The notes beneath the pieces were generated by a model. It was given only the letters and a program-made list of their open reading frames with translations, was not told the DNA's origin and made no database searches. From positions 62,001 to 126,000 of the forward strand of contig JAFZOW010000035.1 of assembly GCA_017552715.1 (NCBI GenBank): a stretch of 64,000 nucleotides of DNA, given 5' to 3'. The position numbers and the translations under genes are program-made. Shown piece after piece: positions 51,485 to 60,257 of the stretch. The stretch comes from Lachnospiraceae bacterium (GTDB taxonomy: Bacteria > Bacillota > Clostridia > Lachnospirales > Lachnospiraceae). How positions within the stretch are numbered: position 1 is the first letter of the stretch; each line of letters opens with the position of its first letter.

Positions 51485-52397
51485 TGACCACCTCGCGCAC
51501 ATTATACTGCGGCATGCCGCTCACCGTCATATAGATCCTTCCCAGATATTCTCCCATTATCCCCAGGATCACCATCAGCACGCCGCCCACAAAGAGCACC
51601 GTAAGCATGGTACTGGTATAACCGGAAACCCGGATCCGATGTGTAAGCTTACGGATCAGCAGATAGATGATGCCGATAAAGCTGCAGCCCGAAAACAGAA
51701 AACCCAGCCAGGTCGCCACCCGCAGCGGCACCATGGAAAAGCTGATAAAGATGTTGAGCCACATGCGGAAAAGCTTTTTCAGGGTATATCCGGAAGACCC
51801 GGAGATACGCTTCTGATGCTCGATCTCCACATTCCCGTATTTACTGGTGACCGACATCAGGAAAGAACCTATGGAGATAAAGGGACTCTTGTATTCCAGA
51901 ATGGCATCCACCACCGTACGGCTCCAGGCAGTGAAAGAGGAACGCTTGACTCCTTTGGGTTTGTTCCCCATCCCTTCGGCGATGCGGTTATGCAGGAAGC
52001 TGGTAAAACGCTTGAAGATATTATGCTGCTTATGCTTGAAATCCGCATAGACCACATCATAACCTTCCTTAAGCTTATCAACCAGTTTGAAGATCCCGTC
52101 CGCGGGATGCTGTCCGTCATCGTCCATAAAGACGATCACATCCCCCTTCGCCTGACGCAGTGCCGCCAGCTTGGCCGAAGGCTGCCCGTAATTCTTGGAC
52201 AGGTTCACCCCCGTGATCCGGCTGTCATTTTTACAAAGCTCCAGGATCGTGCCGAAGGTATCATCGGGAGAACCATCGTTCACCAGCACGATCTGGTACT
52301 CCTCTTCCCTGTTTTCAAACACTTTTTTTATGCCCTCTACGACCACCGGCAGGGTTTTGACGGAACGGTAGCAGGGGATACAGATCGAGATCAGCAT
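51453..52397 (-). CDS. GT2 family polyprenyl-phosphate glycosyltransferase
   Basis: A 314-residue protein: an N-terminal GT-A domain (SICIPCYRSVKTLPVVVEG; LVNDGSPDDTF; the DxD-type VFMDDDGQHPADG near residues 88-100) and two C-terminal transmembrane helices (about 233-255 and 268-292). This is the ArnC/GtrB/DPM1 type that loads a sugar on undecaprenyl phosphate at the inner face. The sugar would then be used by GT-C transferases such as those at 34406-37962. Confidence 0.9.
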   Translation of the reverse strand: MLISICIPCYRSVKTLPVVVEGIKKVFENREEEYQIVLVNDGSPDDTFGTILELCKNDSRITGVNLSKNYGQPSAKLAALRQAKGDVIVFMDDDGQHPADGIFKLVDKLKEGYDVVYADFKHKQHNIFKRFTSFLHNRIAEGMGNKPKGVKRSSFTAWSRTVVDAILEYKSPFISIGSFLMSVTSKYGNVEIEHQKRISGSSGYTLKKLFRMWLNIFISFSMVPLRVATWLGFLFSGCSFIGIIYLLIRKLTHRIRVSGYTSTMLTVLFVGGVLMVILGIMGEYLGRIYMTVSGMPQYNVREVVNGIDDKQKLS

Positions 52398-52411
52398 TTC
52401 CTCTTTCCTTA

Positions 52412-53860
52412 CTATTTCTTTAACTGTTTTCTTATCGTATTCAATCCGGGCCAGAGCTTCCAGAATGCCAGTATGCTTACCAGAAGCATTATACCCCAGC
52501 GAAGGAGCGTCGGTCCGGTATATGTCAGTACCGTAAGTTCATTGACTGCCCAGAAGACCAGGGAACGCAGCAGTACTCTCCAAAGGGTCACACAACGCAT
52601 GCCGCAGACCTTCTTCTCCAGGATCCCCTGAACTAAAAGCAGTACAAAATAGCTGAAAGCCGTGGTATAGGCAGCTGCCTGATAGCCGAAAAAGTGAATG
52701 CATACGGCATTCAGCACGATGTTAACCAGCATGGCGGCCACTGTTCCCATACCGCAGTAGAAGGTCTTCTTGCGGTAGTTCTGCATGGCCGTGAAGCTGA
52801 AGCTGAAAAAGCGGAAGAGCGTCCCCGTAACCATGGGGGCCACCAGATAGATCGCCTCTTCATATCTGCTCCCTCCCAGTACCTTAACGATCTCGGGAGA
52901 AAGGATCACCAGCGCCCAGGAGAAATAAGCAAAGCCATAGCTTATGTAAGTCCAGGGCCGTTCGATATCCGCCGCTTCCTTACGGTCCAGCTTTTCAAAG
53001 AGCCAGGGCAGCCAGGCCGCCCACACCGCATCCTCTATGACCCAGATGATGAAGGAGACCGTGGTAGCCAGGGAAAAGACCCCGGTGGGATCGCCCCCCA
53101 CCATTTTACGGACCATGATCTTGTCAGACTGGTTCATGATCTGGATGGACAGGGTCTCGGGTATCAGGGGCAGACTGAAGCCCAGCGCATATTTCCAGTA
53201 TTTCTTCCGTATCCTGAAGCCTCCCTGCTTAAACATGAGCAGGGCCACACAGAGTCCTCCAGCCACCTGCGGAAGGTAAAATCCGATTATACGCAGATCC
53301 ACCAGCCATTCCGGCTTCTGCCAGCGATTCCCCAGCCACAGAAGGATCACCGAAAGCAGGGAGGCCGGGAACATCATGAGAGCCGTAAGTATCACGCTCT
53401 GTTTATAGCGCAGCAGCTGACGCTCTCTTGCCTGATAGTAGTTGGTGGAGCTGTAGGCAAAGCAGTAGAGGATCATAAAGATATACATGATCCAGTCCAG
53501 CCCCATAAAGTCCATGAACTGCTTCCGGAAGAAAAGCGTTATAACAAGGAAGACCGCCGCCACAGACAGATGGGAAAGCCCCTGGACAGAAGCTACGTAT
53601 TCTTCATAATCGTCCGGGTGGTCATACTTGGCACGGGCTACGCTCTTGTACATGGCCAGCGACAGAAGCGGCACCAGGATCAGCAGCCAGGATTCATAAA
53701 CACGTATCTCACCGTACTGTGCCTTGGATACCAGTCGCGTATAAACCGGGGTGAGGAGAAAGGAAAGACCTCTCACCAGGATCTGCACAGCCACAAAAAA
53801 GATCCCGGCTTTAGCCGCTTTCCGATTCAGCGTCTTAGCGCTCAACGCCTCCTGACTCAA
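52412..53860 (-). CDS. Wzx-type polysaccharide flippase
   Basis: A protein of about 482 residues with 12-14 hydrophobic helices of the MOP/Wzx (RfbX) family, starting with the usual AAKAGIFFVAVQILVRGLSF and PVYTRLVSKAQYGEIRVYESW. It would move lipid-linked oligosaccharide across the membrane. I choose the TTG at 53860, four bases after GGAGGAG; the frame continues to another TTG at 53887. It is followed at 14 bp by the GT2 gene. A second flippase lies at 55266-56699. Confidence 0.88.
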   Translation of the reverse strand: MSQEALSAKTLNRKAAKAGIFFVAVQILVRGLSFLLTPVYTRLVSKAQYGEIRVYESWLLILVPLLSLAMYKSVARAKYDHPDDYEEYVASVQGLSHLSVAAVFLVITLFFRKQFMDFMGLDWIMYIFMILYCFAYSSTNYYQARERQLLRYKQSVILTALMMFPASLLSVILLWLGNRWQKPEWLVDLRIIGFYLPQVAGGLCVALLMFKQGGFRIRKKYWKYALGFSLPLIPETLSIQIMNQSDKIMVRKMVGGDPTGVFSLATTVSFIIWVIEDAVWAAWLPWLFEKLDRKEAADIERPWTYISYGFAYFSWALVILSPEIVKVLGGSRYEEAIYLVAPMVTGTLFRFFSFSFTAMQNYRKKTFYCGMGTVAAMLVNIVLNAVCIHFFGYQAAAYTTAFSYFVLLLVQGILEKKVCGMRCVTLWRVLLRSLVFWAVNELTVLTYTGPTLLRWGIMLLVSILAFWKLWPGLNTIRKQLKK

Positions 53861-53902
53861 GGAACTCCTCCAGCCTTCCCGAAACAAATAATCCGCATTC
53901 GC

Positions 53903-53967
53903 GATCCCACTACTACAACATATGGTATTTTAACTCAAATGGGATCATTTTACAAGTCAATTGTAGT
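53903..53967. promoter_or_regulatory. Interleaved inverted repeats in an intergenic gap
   Basis: GATCCCA (53903-53909) pairs with TGGGATC (53940-53946), and ACTACAA (53912-53918) pairs with TTGTAGT (53961-53967). The two pairs are interleaved, as in a pseudoknot. They occupy one of the few AT-rich gaps in the locus, just upstream of the flippase gene. No consensus promoter of normal spacing is seen. Confidence 0.35.
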
Positions 53968-53983
53968 ACTTTTATGTCAACCT

Positions 53984-55276
53984 TTACAGCTCCGAACTCA
54001 TGATGCGGATCTTACCGTTCTTATCCGGAGGCAGTACATCCTTCCATTCGATCACGATGCGGGTATCCGTATCGAACTGGTCACGGAATTGTTCCAGAAG
54101 ATACTGCTCCAGTTCTTCTTCGCTCTTTTCCGATTTCGGATCCTTCACGGCCTGGATCAGCACCTGCTCATAAGACTTCTGGATAAAGCGGATCTGAAAG
54201 ATGTCCTCCAGCTTTTCCGAGATCTCGTATAAGCGCATGAAAATGGTCTGCTTCCCGCTCTTCCAGTTGAAGATGTCGTTGCAGCGTCCCTTGATCCTGA
54301 AGATGCAGTCATTTCCCTTCCGCTCTCCCAGTTCCACATAATCCCCTAACTCATAATTGATCAGGGGATAACGTTCGCGGAAAAGGGGCGTCACCAGGAT
54401 GGAGCCCTTCCCGTGCATCTTAAGCTCTCCGGTATCCTCGCGTACACATACGGCCACCAGGCTTTCGATGATACGGTACACTTTGCTCCCCGGGCGCTTC
54501 ACCGCAAAGTCAGCCATTTCGGTACCGCCGTAGATATTGATGAGCCCTTTTCCGTACACGCTCGTCAGCAGCTTCTCCGTCCGGCCGTCGATATTCTCTC
54601 CCGTAGGGCAGAAAAAACGGGGTTTATGCATCTCAAGCCCCTTATCCAGCACATACTGTGCTATATAGAGCAGTTCCGAACTGTTGGCCAGGATGAAATC
54701 CGGCTTCACCTCATTGATGCGCTCCACGATACGCTGCCGATCCCAGTGGGTATCAAAGCATTCCCGGCGCAGTATCCCCAGCTTCTGGATCAGGGAGCGC
54801 TGACCCACCGCTGCATCCCCGGGCTGCCGGGTAAGACTCAGGCCCGTAAAGGGATTGTAGCCCCCCATCCACCAGCCGAAAAAATCCGCCATATAATGAT
54901 GCGCATACTCTTTGGGCGGATAGATGTTCACCGTGGGTATACCGGTGGATCCGCTGGTCCGGGTGGTCTTGTATAGCTTTGCCTCTTCGGTCTTTAGCTC
55001 CTCCTGCATCCAGCTGCGGTACTCTTCCTTCGTGAGCACCGGGAACTTCGTCAGATCGGAAAGCTCCCGGAAATCCTCCGGGCTGACACCGGCATCGGCA
55101 AATTTCTTCTGATAGATGGGAAGGCGGGCGGCTTTTTCCAGCAGGGCTCTGATCTTCCGAAACTGATACTGCCGCTTACTCTCCGCGCTTCTCTTCTCAA
55201 AGGCCTGCATGGAAAAAAAGTACATGCCGGCATACGCATTAAAGAGCTTATCTTCAAGGACCGTTTTATTTATCAC
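53984..55276 (-). CDS. PaaK/CapK-family adenylating enzyme
   Basis: A 430-residue protein of the phenylacetate-CoA ligase-like CapK family: TRTSGSTGIPTVNIYP as the P-loop (about 107-122), FFCPTGENIDGRTEKLL, NIYGGTEMADFA (about 248-259), INYELGDYVELG and GRCNDIF in the C-terminal part. CapK proteins are common in capsule loci and probably activate a carboxylic acid for transfer to a sugar. The start is GTG with GGAGG upstream, overlapping the flippase gene by 11 bp. Confidence 0.85.
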   Translation of the reverse strand: MINKTVLEDKLFNAYAGMYFFSMQAFEKRSAESKRQYQFRKIRALLEKAARLPIYQKKFADAGVSPEDFRELSDLTKFPVLTKEEYRSWMQEELKTEEAKLYKTTRTSGSTGIPTVNIYPPKEYAHHYMADFFGWWMGGYNPFTGLSLTRQPGDAAVGQRSLIQKLGILRRECFDTHWDRQRIVERINEVKPDFILANSSELLYIAQYVLDKGLEMHKPRFFCPTGENIDGRTEKLLTSVYGKGLINIYGGTEMADFAVKRPGSKVYRIIESLVAVCVREDTGELKMHGKGSILVTPLFRERYPLINYELGDYVELGERKGNDCIFRIKGRCNDIFNWKSGKQTIFMRLYEISEKLEDIFQIRFIQKSYEQVLIQAVKDPKSEKSEEELEQYLLEQFRDQFDTDTRIVIEWKDVLPPDKNGKIRIMSSEL

Positions 55277-56699
55277 GCTTCAAAAACCTCCCTCCGAAAA
55301 GAGCGAAAAGCTCGTCCTTTTTCACCAATACATATAAAGCTTCTCCCGCAAGCAGGATAAGGTAAACCACATAGCGCATGAGGATCATATCCTTCAGCGC
55401 ATTAAAGAGCAGGCCCAGTGCGATCACCATAAAAAAGCAGACCAGGAAATAGCGCATGCGGAAATAATACCATTTCCGCCGGAGCAGATAGACCGTGCCC
55501 GCAAGGAAGATGAAGAGATAACTGACCACGGAAGTATAGGCCGCTCCCACCCCGCCGTAACGGGGGATCAGCAGATAATTCAGCACCACATTGATCAGGG
55601 CCGCCGCTGCCACGATAGCCGCACTGATGGCAGTCTTTTTCTCGTAACGTACAACGGAAAGACTTACCACATACATCAGCATGAGATAAGACCCCGCTAC
55701 AAAGGGAAGTACATAATCAAACTGCCAGTAATCCGGAGGCGAAAGGACTTTTACGATCTCGGGAGCGATCATATAAAGCCCCGTGGCCAGTACCAGCATG
55801 ATATACATATACCACTTCTGCACCACGGGAATAGTCCCGTATTCCTTACGGTCCATGGCATTGTAGAGCCACACGTCCCAGACCCCGCCGGTGGCCTGCT
55901 CCACCGCGTAAAGGATATAACCCACATTAAAGACCAGGGCGTAGACCGCTGTCTCCTCCTCATTGAGGAGGCCGGTGATCATCACCTTGTCGCACTGCTG
56001 CATGATCATGGCTGCCACGGAACCGATGATGGCCGGCAGGGAGATACGCAGCACATACTTCCAGTAGTCCGGCCGGAAGGAGGGTTTCTCCGCCTTCAGG
56101 ATCAGGAATGCCGCTACCAGGCCGCAGACAAAAATCCCGGCCGTGGCTCCGATGGCCCTGAAGAGCAGACTGTTGCATATGAGCAGTGCCAGTACCGCCA
56201 GCAGGGCCTGCAGGATGTTGGGTATGGCCAGCATCAGGCCTTTGGCCATAAAGCGGTTCTCCATATTCATGGATGTAATGTGATAATTCACCAGAAAGAA
56301 ACCGTAGGCATGGATCAGAGAAAGGAATACACAGCTCCAGGGAAGCTTGAGTCCGATGAGCCCCTTCCATCCGATCCAGAAAAGAGACGTGACCAGCAAC
56401 CCCAGAAGGGAGAGCATCATAACGGAAGAGCGCAGCTTATGGATATCTTTTTTATAATCGATATAGGCGTTGGTAAGCCCCACATACAGATTCAGTCCCA
56501 CGAAGGGCACCAGCAGTGCCACATAGGAATAGTATGTGCTGTACATACCGTAATCCGCTTTGCTCATGTAGCGGGAAAAGAAACTGTTGGTAAGAAGCGT
56601 TGTCCCCTGCCCCAGGCCGTTGGCCAGGATATAGACAAAGGAAGCGCTCAGATATGCATTTGCTTTTTTCGGCTTATCTGCCGCATTTTTCCGCTGCAT
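55266..56699 (-). CDS. Wzx-type polysaccharide flippase (second copy)
   Basis: A 477-residue protein with 12-14 hydrophobic helices of the MOP/Wzx family, opening with ASFVYILANGLGQGTTLLTNSF and YMSKADYGMYSTYYSYV. It shares general form with the flippase at 52412 (both have RYxSKAxYG-type starts and similar central phrases such as MITGLLNEEETAVYAL against KIMVRKMVGGDPTGVFSL) but they are not close copies. Two flippases in one locus suggest two lipid-linked products or a replaced unit. Confidence 0.88.
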   Translation of the reverse strand: MQRKNAADKPKKANAYLSASFVYILANGLGQGTTLLTNSFFSRYMSKADYGMYSTYYSYVALLVPFVGLNLYVGLTNAYIDYKKDIHKLRSSVMMLSLLGLLVTSLFWIGWKGLIGLKLPWSCVFLSLIHAYGFFLVNYHITSMNMENRFMAKGLMLAIPNILQALLAVLALLICNSLLFRAIGATAGIFVCGLVAAFLILKAEKPSFRPDYWKYVLRISLPAIIGSVAAMIMQQCDKVMITGLLNEEETAVYALVFNVGYILYAVEQATGGVWDVWLYNAMDRKEYGTIPVVQKWYMYIMLVLATGLYMIAPEIVKVLSPPDYWQFDYVLPFVAGSYLMLMYVVSLSVVRYEKKTAISAAIVAAAALINVVLNYLLIPRYGGVGAAYTSVVSYLFIFLAGTVYLLRRKWYYFRMRYFLVCFFMVIALGLLFNALKDMILMRYVVYLILLAGEALYVLVKKDELFALFGGRFLKRDK

Positions 56700-56702
56700 A
56701 GC

Positions 56703-57830
56703 TCAGATCTCTATGATTTCGTATTTGCCGGGAGAGAAACGTTCGCATTTGGCCTTCATCTCCTCCGATGAGGAATAATGGACCGCTGACTTATCCGGCC
56801 GTATACTCTCCTGATGCAGCTCGTTCATATGAAGCAGCTCGTACTCGTATCCGTAGGAAAGCATGAAAAGGATGATGGAGCTGAAACATACAAAAACGAT
56901 CTTCTTGCCCTGAAGATGGCTCAGGATGATCTCCGCAGGTATCTCACTGTCCAGTTCCGTCACACTTATGCTCTCATCAAAAGTATAATCGCAGCGGTCC
57001 TTGGGATGCTTTTTCAGCAGAACGCTCTTCCCCGGATACTTCCTTGAGATATAATCGGCGCAGAGTGCACCGTATTTTTTATAATTCTCGGAAGAGTATG
57101 TGTCCAGATCCTCCGTAAAAAAGACCACATCGATATTGTCCCAGTCATACTCTGAAAGCCCGGGATAGGCTTTTTCGATCAGGGAATCATAAAGCCCCAT
57201 ATCGGTCTTCGAAAAATCGATGTCCCGCATCAGCTTATAATTCCTGTAGATCATCTTATCCGAAAAAACACTGTATTTGCAGCAGTATTTCGTGGGCTCG
57301 AAGTATATGCGTCCCTTGCAGGAATAGCCCATGCGGGCCAGGAGCACGCTCTGCAGCTTTAAGCTGAAGGATTTCAGATAGCGGCTGCTCCATTTGGGAC
57401 GGGGAAAATACTCCCCAAGACCGTCATCAAAATAAGATACTGTCTTATGCTTCCCAAGAAGCGCCAGAAGGCCGCTGACAAAGCCCGTATCGCAGATACA
57501 GGCCAGTTCATCGTACACGTCCACGTCCCCCACATATTCGTTAAGGACCTTTTTGCAGTACTTTTCGCGCCGGAAGGTGATAAAATGCCAGAACATATCC
57601 AGGAAGAGCTTAAACTTCCCGGACAGGGGCATACTCATATATTCCTTATCTCCCGTGAAGATATTCGAAAAGATCCCGACCTTTTTGCAATAGGCATCCA
57701 TATAGGTTCCCTTATAGCCGTTGGGAAGGCATAAGGCATCCCATTGCACATCTTTTGCATAGGTAGCATAATACCACAGAAACTGCTGCAGATTGTGCGG
57801 GTCGTATACGATGACAAGACCTCTGCTCAT
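56703..57830 (-). CDS. Sialyltransferase-like glycosyltransferase (GT52/polysialyltransferase type)
   Basis: A 375-residue soluble protein. The C-terminal half shows the pattern of bacterial GT-B sialyltransferases: VVFFTEDLD, a long KHPKDRCDY element near residue 290 (the HP motif), then TELDSEIPAEIILSHL and the Ser-rich VFVCFSSIILFMLSYGY near 325-341. These match the CMP-binding HP and S-S/E-P regions of GT52 and polysialyltransferases. It would attach the CMP-activated nonulosonate-like sugar made by the neighbouring genes. The family call rests on motifs only. Confidence 0.68.
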   Translation of the reverse strand: MSRGLVIVYDPHNLQQFLWYYATYAKDVQWDALCLPNGYKGTYMDAYCKKVGIFSNIFTGDKEYMSMPLSGKFKLFLDMFWHFITFRREKYCKKVLNEYVGDVDVYDELACICDTGFVSGLLALLGKHKTVSYFDDGLGEYFPRPKWSSRYLKSFSLKLQSVLLARMGYSCKGRIYFEPTKYCCKYSVFSDKMIYRNYKLMRDIDFSKTDMGLYDSLIEKAYPGLSEYDWDNIDVVFFTEDLDTYSSENYKKYGALCADYISRKYPGKSVLLKKHPKDRCDYTFDESISVTELDSEIPAEIILSHLQGKKIVFVCFSSIILFMLSYGYEYELLHMNELHQESIRPDKSAVHYSSSEEMKAKCERFSPGKYEIIEI

Positions 57831-57873
57831 CTTACTTCCTCTGAAATGATATCCGCCTCCGTAAACGGAGCGC

Positions 57874-58494
57874 TCAGTCTATACAGGCGTAACAGCTTCG
57901 CAAAGCCAGATGCCTGTGAATGCTGAAGCCGTTTTTATTCATAGCGTCCACATCCCGGTATTTCCCCACATAGATACGGTCGCCGTTGTGATCCGTATCG
58001 GAACACCATACAAAATCCGTCTCCCACAGGCGTATGCCCAAAGCAAACCAGGCCGTAAAGAAAGCATATACGCAGGATACCGCCGAAGGGAAGCGGTATT
58101 TTTCCCTTAATATATCTGGCTGCTGCGCCCGGCTGTCCTCGTAGACCTTTTTCCGTATCAGAAACCAGCCGTCTTCCGCTGCCTTATCGATAAAGTCCTC
58201 CTGATCATACCAGTCCTGATTGTAAAAACAGGGCTCTCCCGCATCCGGATCCTTCCCGAAGATCTCTCTTAAGTTCCGTATGGTGACAGCCCGTCCGTCG
58301 GAAAACTCCCGGACAGACAAAAGAAGGATATAATCCTCCTTTTTCGCCTTAAGCTCATCCGCACTGTAGGGTATATCCGCAAGTTCTTCCGGGATCCCGA
58401 AGGGAAGCGCCGCAATGGCTTTAAGCTCCTCGGGGCCGATGAAGTTTTCGCCCATGATCTCCCGGGCTTCTTTCATACTCAGCTTTTCACACAT
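57874..58494 (-). CDS. Unknown protein of the nonulosonate module
   Basis: A 206-residue soluble protein starting with SMKEAREIMGENFIGPEEL and then DYILLLSVREFSDG, WYDQEDFIDKAAEDGWFLI and LWETDFVWCSDTDHNGDRIYVGKY. No signal peptide or membrane helix is seen. I do not recognise a named family. The start is ATG 58494, which overlaps the YdcF gene stop by 8 bp; the upstream frame to 58584 is a shadow. The position between the sialyltransferase-like and NeuB-like genes suggests a sugar-related role. Confidence 0.6.
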   Translation of the reverse strand: MCEKLSMKEAREIMGENFIGPEELKAIAALPFGIPEELADIPYSADELKAKKEDYILLLSVREFSDGRAVTIRNLREIFGKDPDAGEPCFYNQDWYDQEDFIDKAAEDGWFLIRKKVYEDSRAQQPDILREKYRFPSAVSCVYAFFTAWFALGIRLWETDFVWCSDTDHNGDRIYVGKYRDVDAMNKNGFSIHRHLALRSCYACID

Positions 58495-59080
58495 CCAGCA
58501 GGGATTCCTTCCATTTCTGATATTCGACCACTTCCTGCGCATTGGCGAGATGCCCCTTGGCCGAATATGCTTCGATCCGGTCAAACTCGGCGATCAGGCG
58601 GTCGAAACGATAGCCCCAGCCGCTGTCCACAAACCAGTTCAGATTTCGCACCGGCGCATTATATAGTATCAGGCCGCTCTTCGTATCCAGCACCTCCCGA
58701 AGGAAGGTCAGATAAGCCCTGTACTGGTGTTCATGGGATGCGATCAGTGCCAGCTTCTTCCAGCCCGATTCCATGGCCATACGCACCACTTCCACAGCCT
58801 GCTCTCTCGTATTCGTGGATCCGTCCTCGTGGATGATATCCTTCTCCGGAACCCCGCCGTTCAAGAGATAGGGCTTTACCTCTTCAAAAGGAAAGCTGCC
58901 GTAATCCTTGTCGATCACGTTCCCGCTGAAGATGATCCTGGAGACGATCCCTTTATTATACAGCTCCACCGCTTTCTGGAAACGGAAAAAACCGTCCCCT
59001 TCAAGAAGGATCGCTGCATCCGACTGTGTAAGACAGTCGTTATCCACTATCGCCATTATGACTTCTCTGTCCGTGATCAA
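58487..59080 (-). CDS. YdcF/DUF218-like protein
   Basis: A 197-residue protein of the DUF218 (ElyC/SanA/YdcF) fold without the usual membrane helix: DAAILLEGDGFFRFQKAVEL (about 22-41), IIFSGN (about 49-54), the hallmark GSTNTREQA (about 87-95), and the His/Tyr pattern in SHEHQYRAYLTF. Members near glycan loci are poorly defined and may bind nucleotides or polyprenyl substrates. The start is TTG 59080; an ATG at 59056 is possible but has a weaker site. It overlaps the next gene by 8 bp. Confidence 0.78.
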   Translation of the reverse strand: MITDREVIMAIVDNDCLTQSDAAILLEGDGFFRFQKAVELYNKGIVSRIIFSGNVIDKDYGSFPFEEVKPYLLNGGVPEKDIIHEDGSTNTREQAVEVVRMAMESGWKKLALIASHEHQYRAYLTFLREVLDTKSGLILYNAPVRNLNWFVDSGWGYRFDRLIAEFDRIEAYSAKGHLANAQEVVEYQKWKESLLDV

Positions 59081-59110
59081 ATCCGCTTCCCTTTCCTTTC
59101 TTATCCGGCT

Positions 59111-60172
59111 TTACAGATCTTCCCAGAAGATGGGATCCCTGGCCGGGATATCCTTATTCACCGTCTTGCCGATGATCACATCCTTAAACTTCGGAGGGAT
59201 GCCCAGGGCAGGACGGAGCACATCCAGATCCTCCGCCGTGATGACCTGGCCCTTCTTCAGATCCCGCTTGGCATAGAGGCAGCGCCTCTGAACGAAGACG
59301 GTCTCACTTTCTTCTTCCACCACTTCTTTCCGGCTGCTGCCCATGGCTCTTTCCAGTTCCCTTATGGAATCCACCATGAACCTGAACTCATCCGGCTCCA
59401 TAGAATGGGGATGATCCGGCCCCTTATCCTTTTTGTTCAGGGTAAAGTGCTTCTCTATGACCCTTGCCCCAAGGACTACCGAAGCCAGTGCCACCACATG
59501 CCCGGGAGAATGATCCGAATAGCCCGTAAGGCAGTCATAAGCACTCTGATAGGTCTTAAGCACATTCACATTGGCACTGTCTATCTTGGAAGGATAATTG
59601 GTGATGCACTGCATCAGTACCAGATCCTTGTTTCCCGTCTTCTCGATGGTGCGAACCGCCTCATCGATCTCGGACATGGTGGCATCTCCTGTGGCCAGCA
59701 TGATGGGGATACCCTTGTTGGCGGTGTATTCCAGCATCTCCAGCCAGGTGATCTCGCCGGAGCCTATCTTGATGAAGGGCAGTTTCATATCCGCGCAGAG
59801 GTCCACCGCCTCTTTAAAATACGGTGAGGTTGAAAAATCGATCCCTACGCTCTTGCAGTAATCCGCCACTTTCCTATGCCATTCCATGGGGAATTCAACA
59901 TCCTTGAACACTTCGGATACGGTCCTGCCCCAGGAGCCGTGTACACCGTGAAGTTCCATCTTCGAAAAGCCTCCCTCCGAGACGATGGTCTCGGCCGTAA
60001 AGGTCTGGAACTTGGCGCAATCCGCGCCGGCTTCCTTAGCGGCATCGATCAGGCGCTTGGCCTTATCCAGGCTGCCGTCGAAATTCCCGCCGATCTCGGC
60101 AATGAAATAGGTGGGATGATCCGGCCCGATCATACGCTCCCCGATCCTGATATTCTTGTTGAAATCCAGCAT
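59111..60172 (-). CDS. NeuB-family nonulosonate synthase
   Basis: A 353-residue sialic acid synthase-family enzyme that condenses phosphoenolpyruvate with an amino-hexose to give a nine-carbon acid. It has FIAEIGGNFDGSL (about 22-34), AKFQTF (about 52-57), STSPYF, FIKIGSGEI (about 138), QCITNYPS (about 172), GYSDHSPG (about 200) and EKHFTLNKKDKGPDHPHSMEP (metal His near 221 and 236). The C-terminal SAF (antifreeze-like) domain covers about 290-353. Sub-family (Neu, Leg or Pse) cannot be fixed. The epimerase NeuC, and the LegG/PseG-type hydrolases, are not in the window. Confidence 0.92.
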   Translation of the reverse strand: MLDFNKNIRIGERMIGPDHPTYFIAEIGGNFDGSLDKAKRLIDAAKEAGADCAKFQTFTAETIVSEGGFSKMELHGVHGSWGRTVSEVFKDVEFPMEWHRKVADYCKSVGIDFSTSPYFKEAVDLCADMKLPFIKIGSGEITWLEMLEYTANKGIPIMLATGDATMSEIDEAVRTIEKTGNKDLVLMQCITNYPSKIDSANVNVLKTYQSAYDCLTGYSDHSPGHVVALASVVLGARVIEKHFTLNKKDKGPDHPHSMEPDEFRFMVDSIRELERAMGSSRKEVVEEESETVFVQRRCLYAKRDLKKGQVITAEDLDVLRPALGIPPKFKDVIIGKTVNKDIPARDPIFWEDL

Positions 60173-60257
60173 AGCTTATCCCTCCATGCAAATGTAGTGC
60201 TCTTTATTCCTTCTTATATCCCCGGTACCGTGCTTAAGCCAGGCCCGGGGCTTAGCT

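Noticed and set aside
52694-54232. A 512-codon open frame on the plus strand, with other long plus-strand frames at 51465-52631, 46482-47645 and 10842-11936.
   Set aside because: Each lies antisense to a gene with clear family motifs (flippase, GT2, dehydrogenase/lyase, CIS protein), has low-complexity His/Gln/Arg-rich content and lacks a good ribosome binding site. They follow from the codon bias of the true genes.
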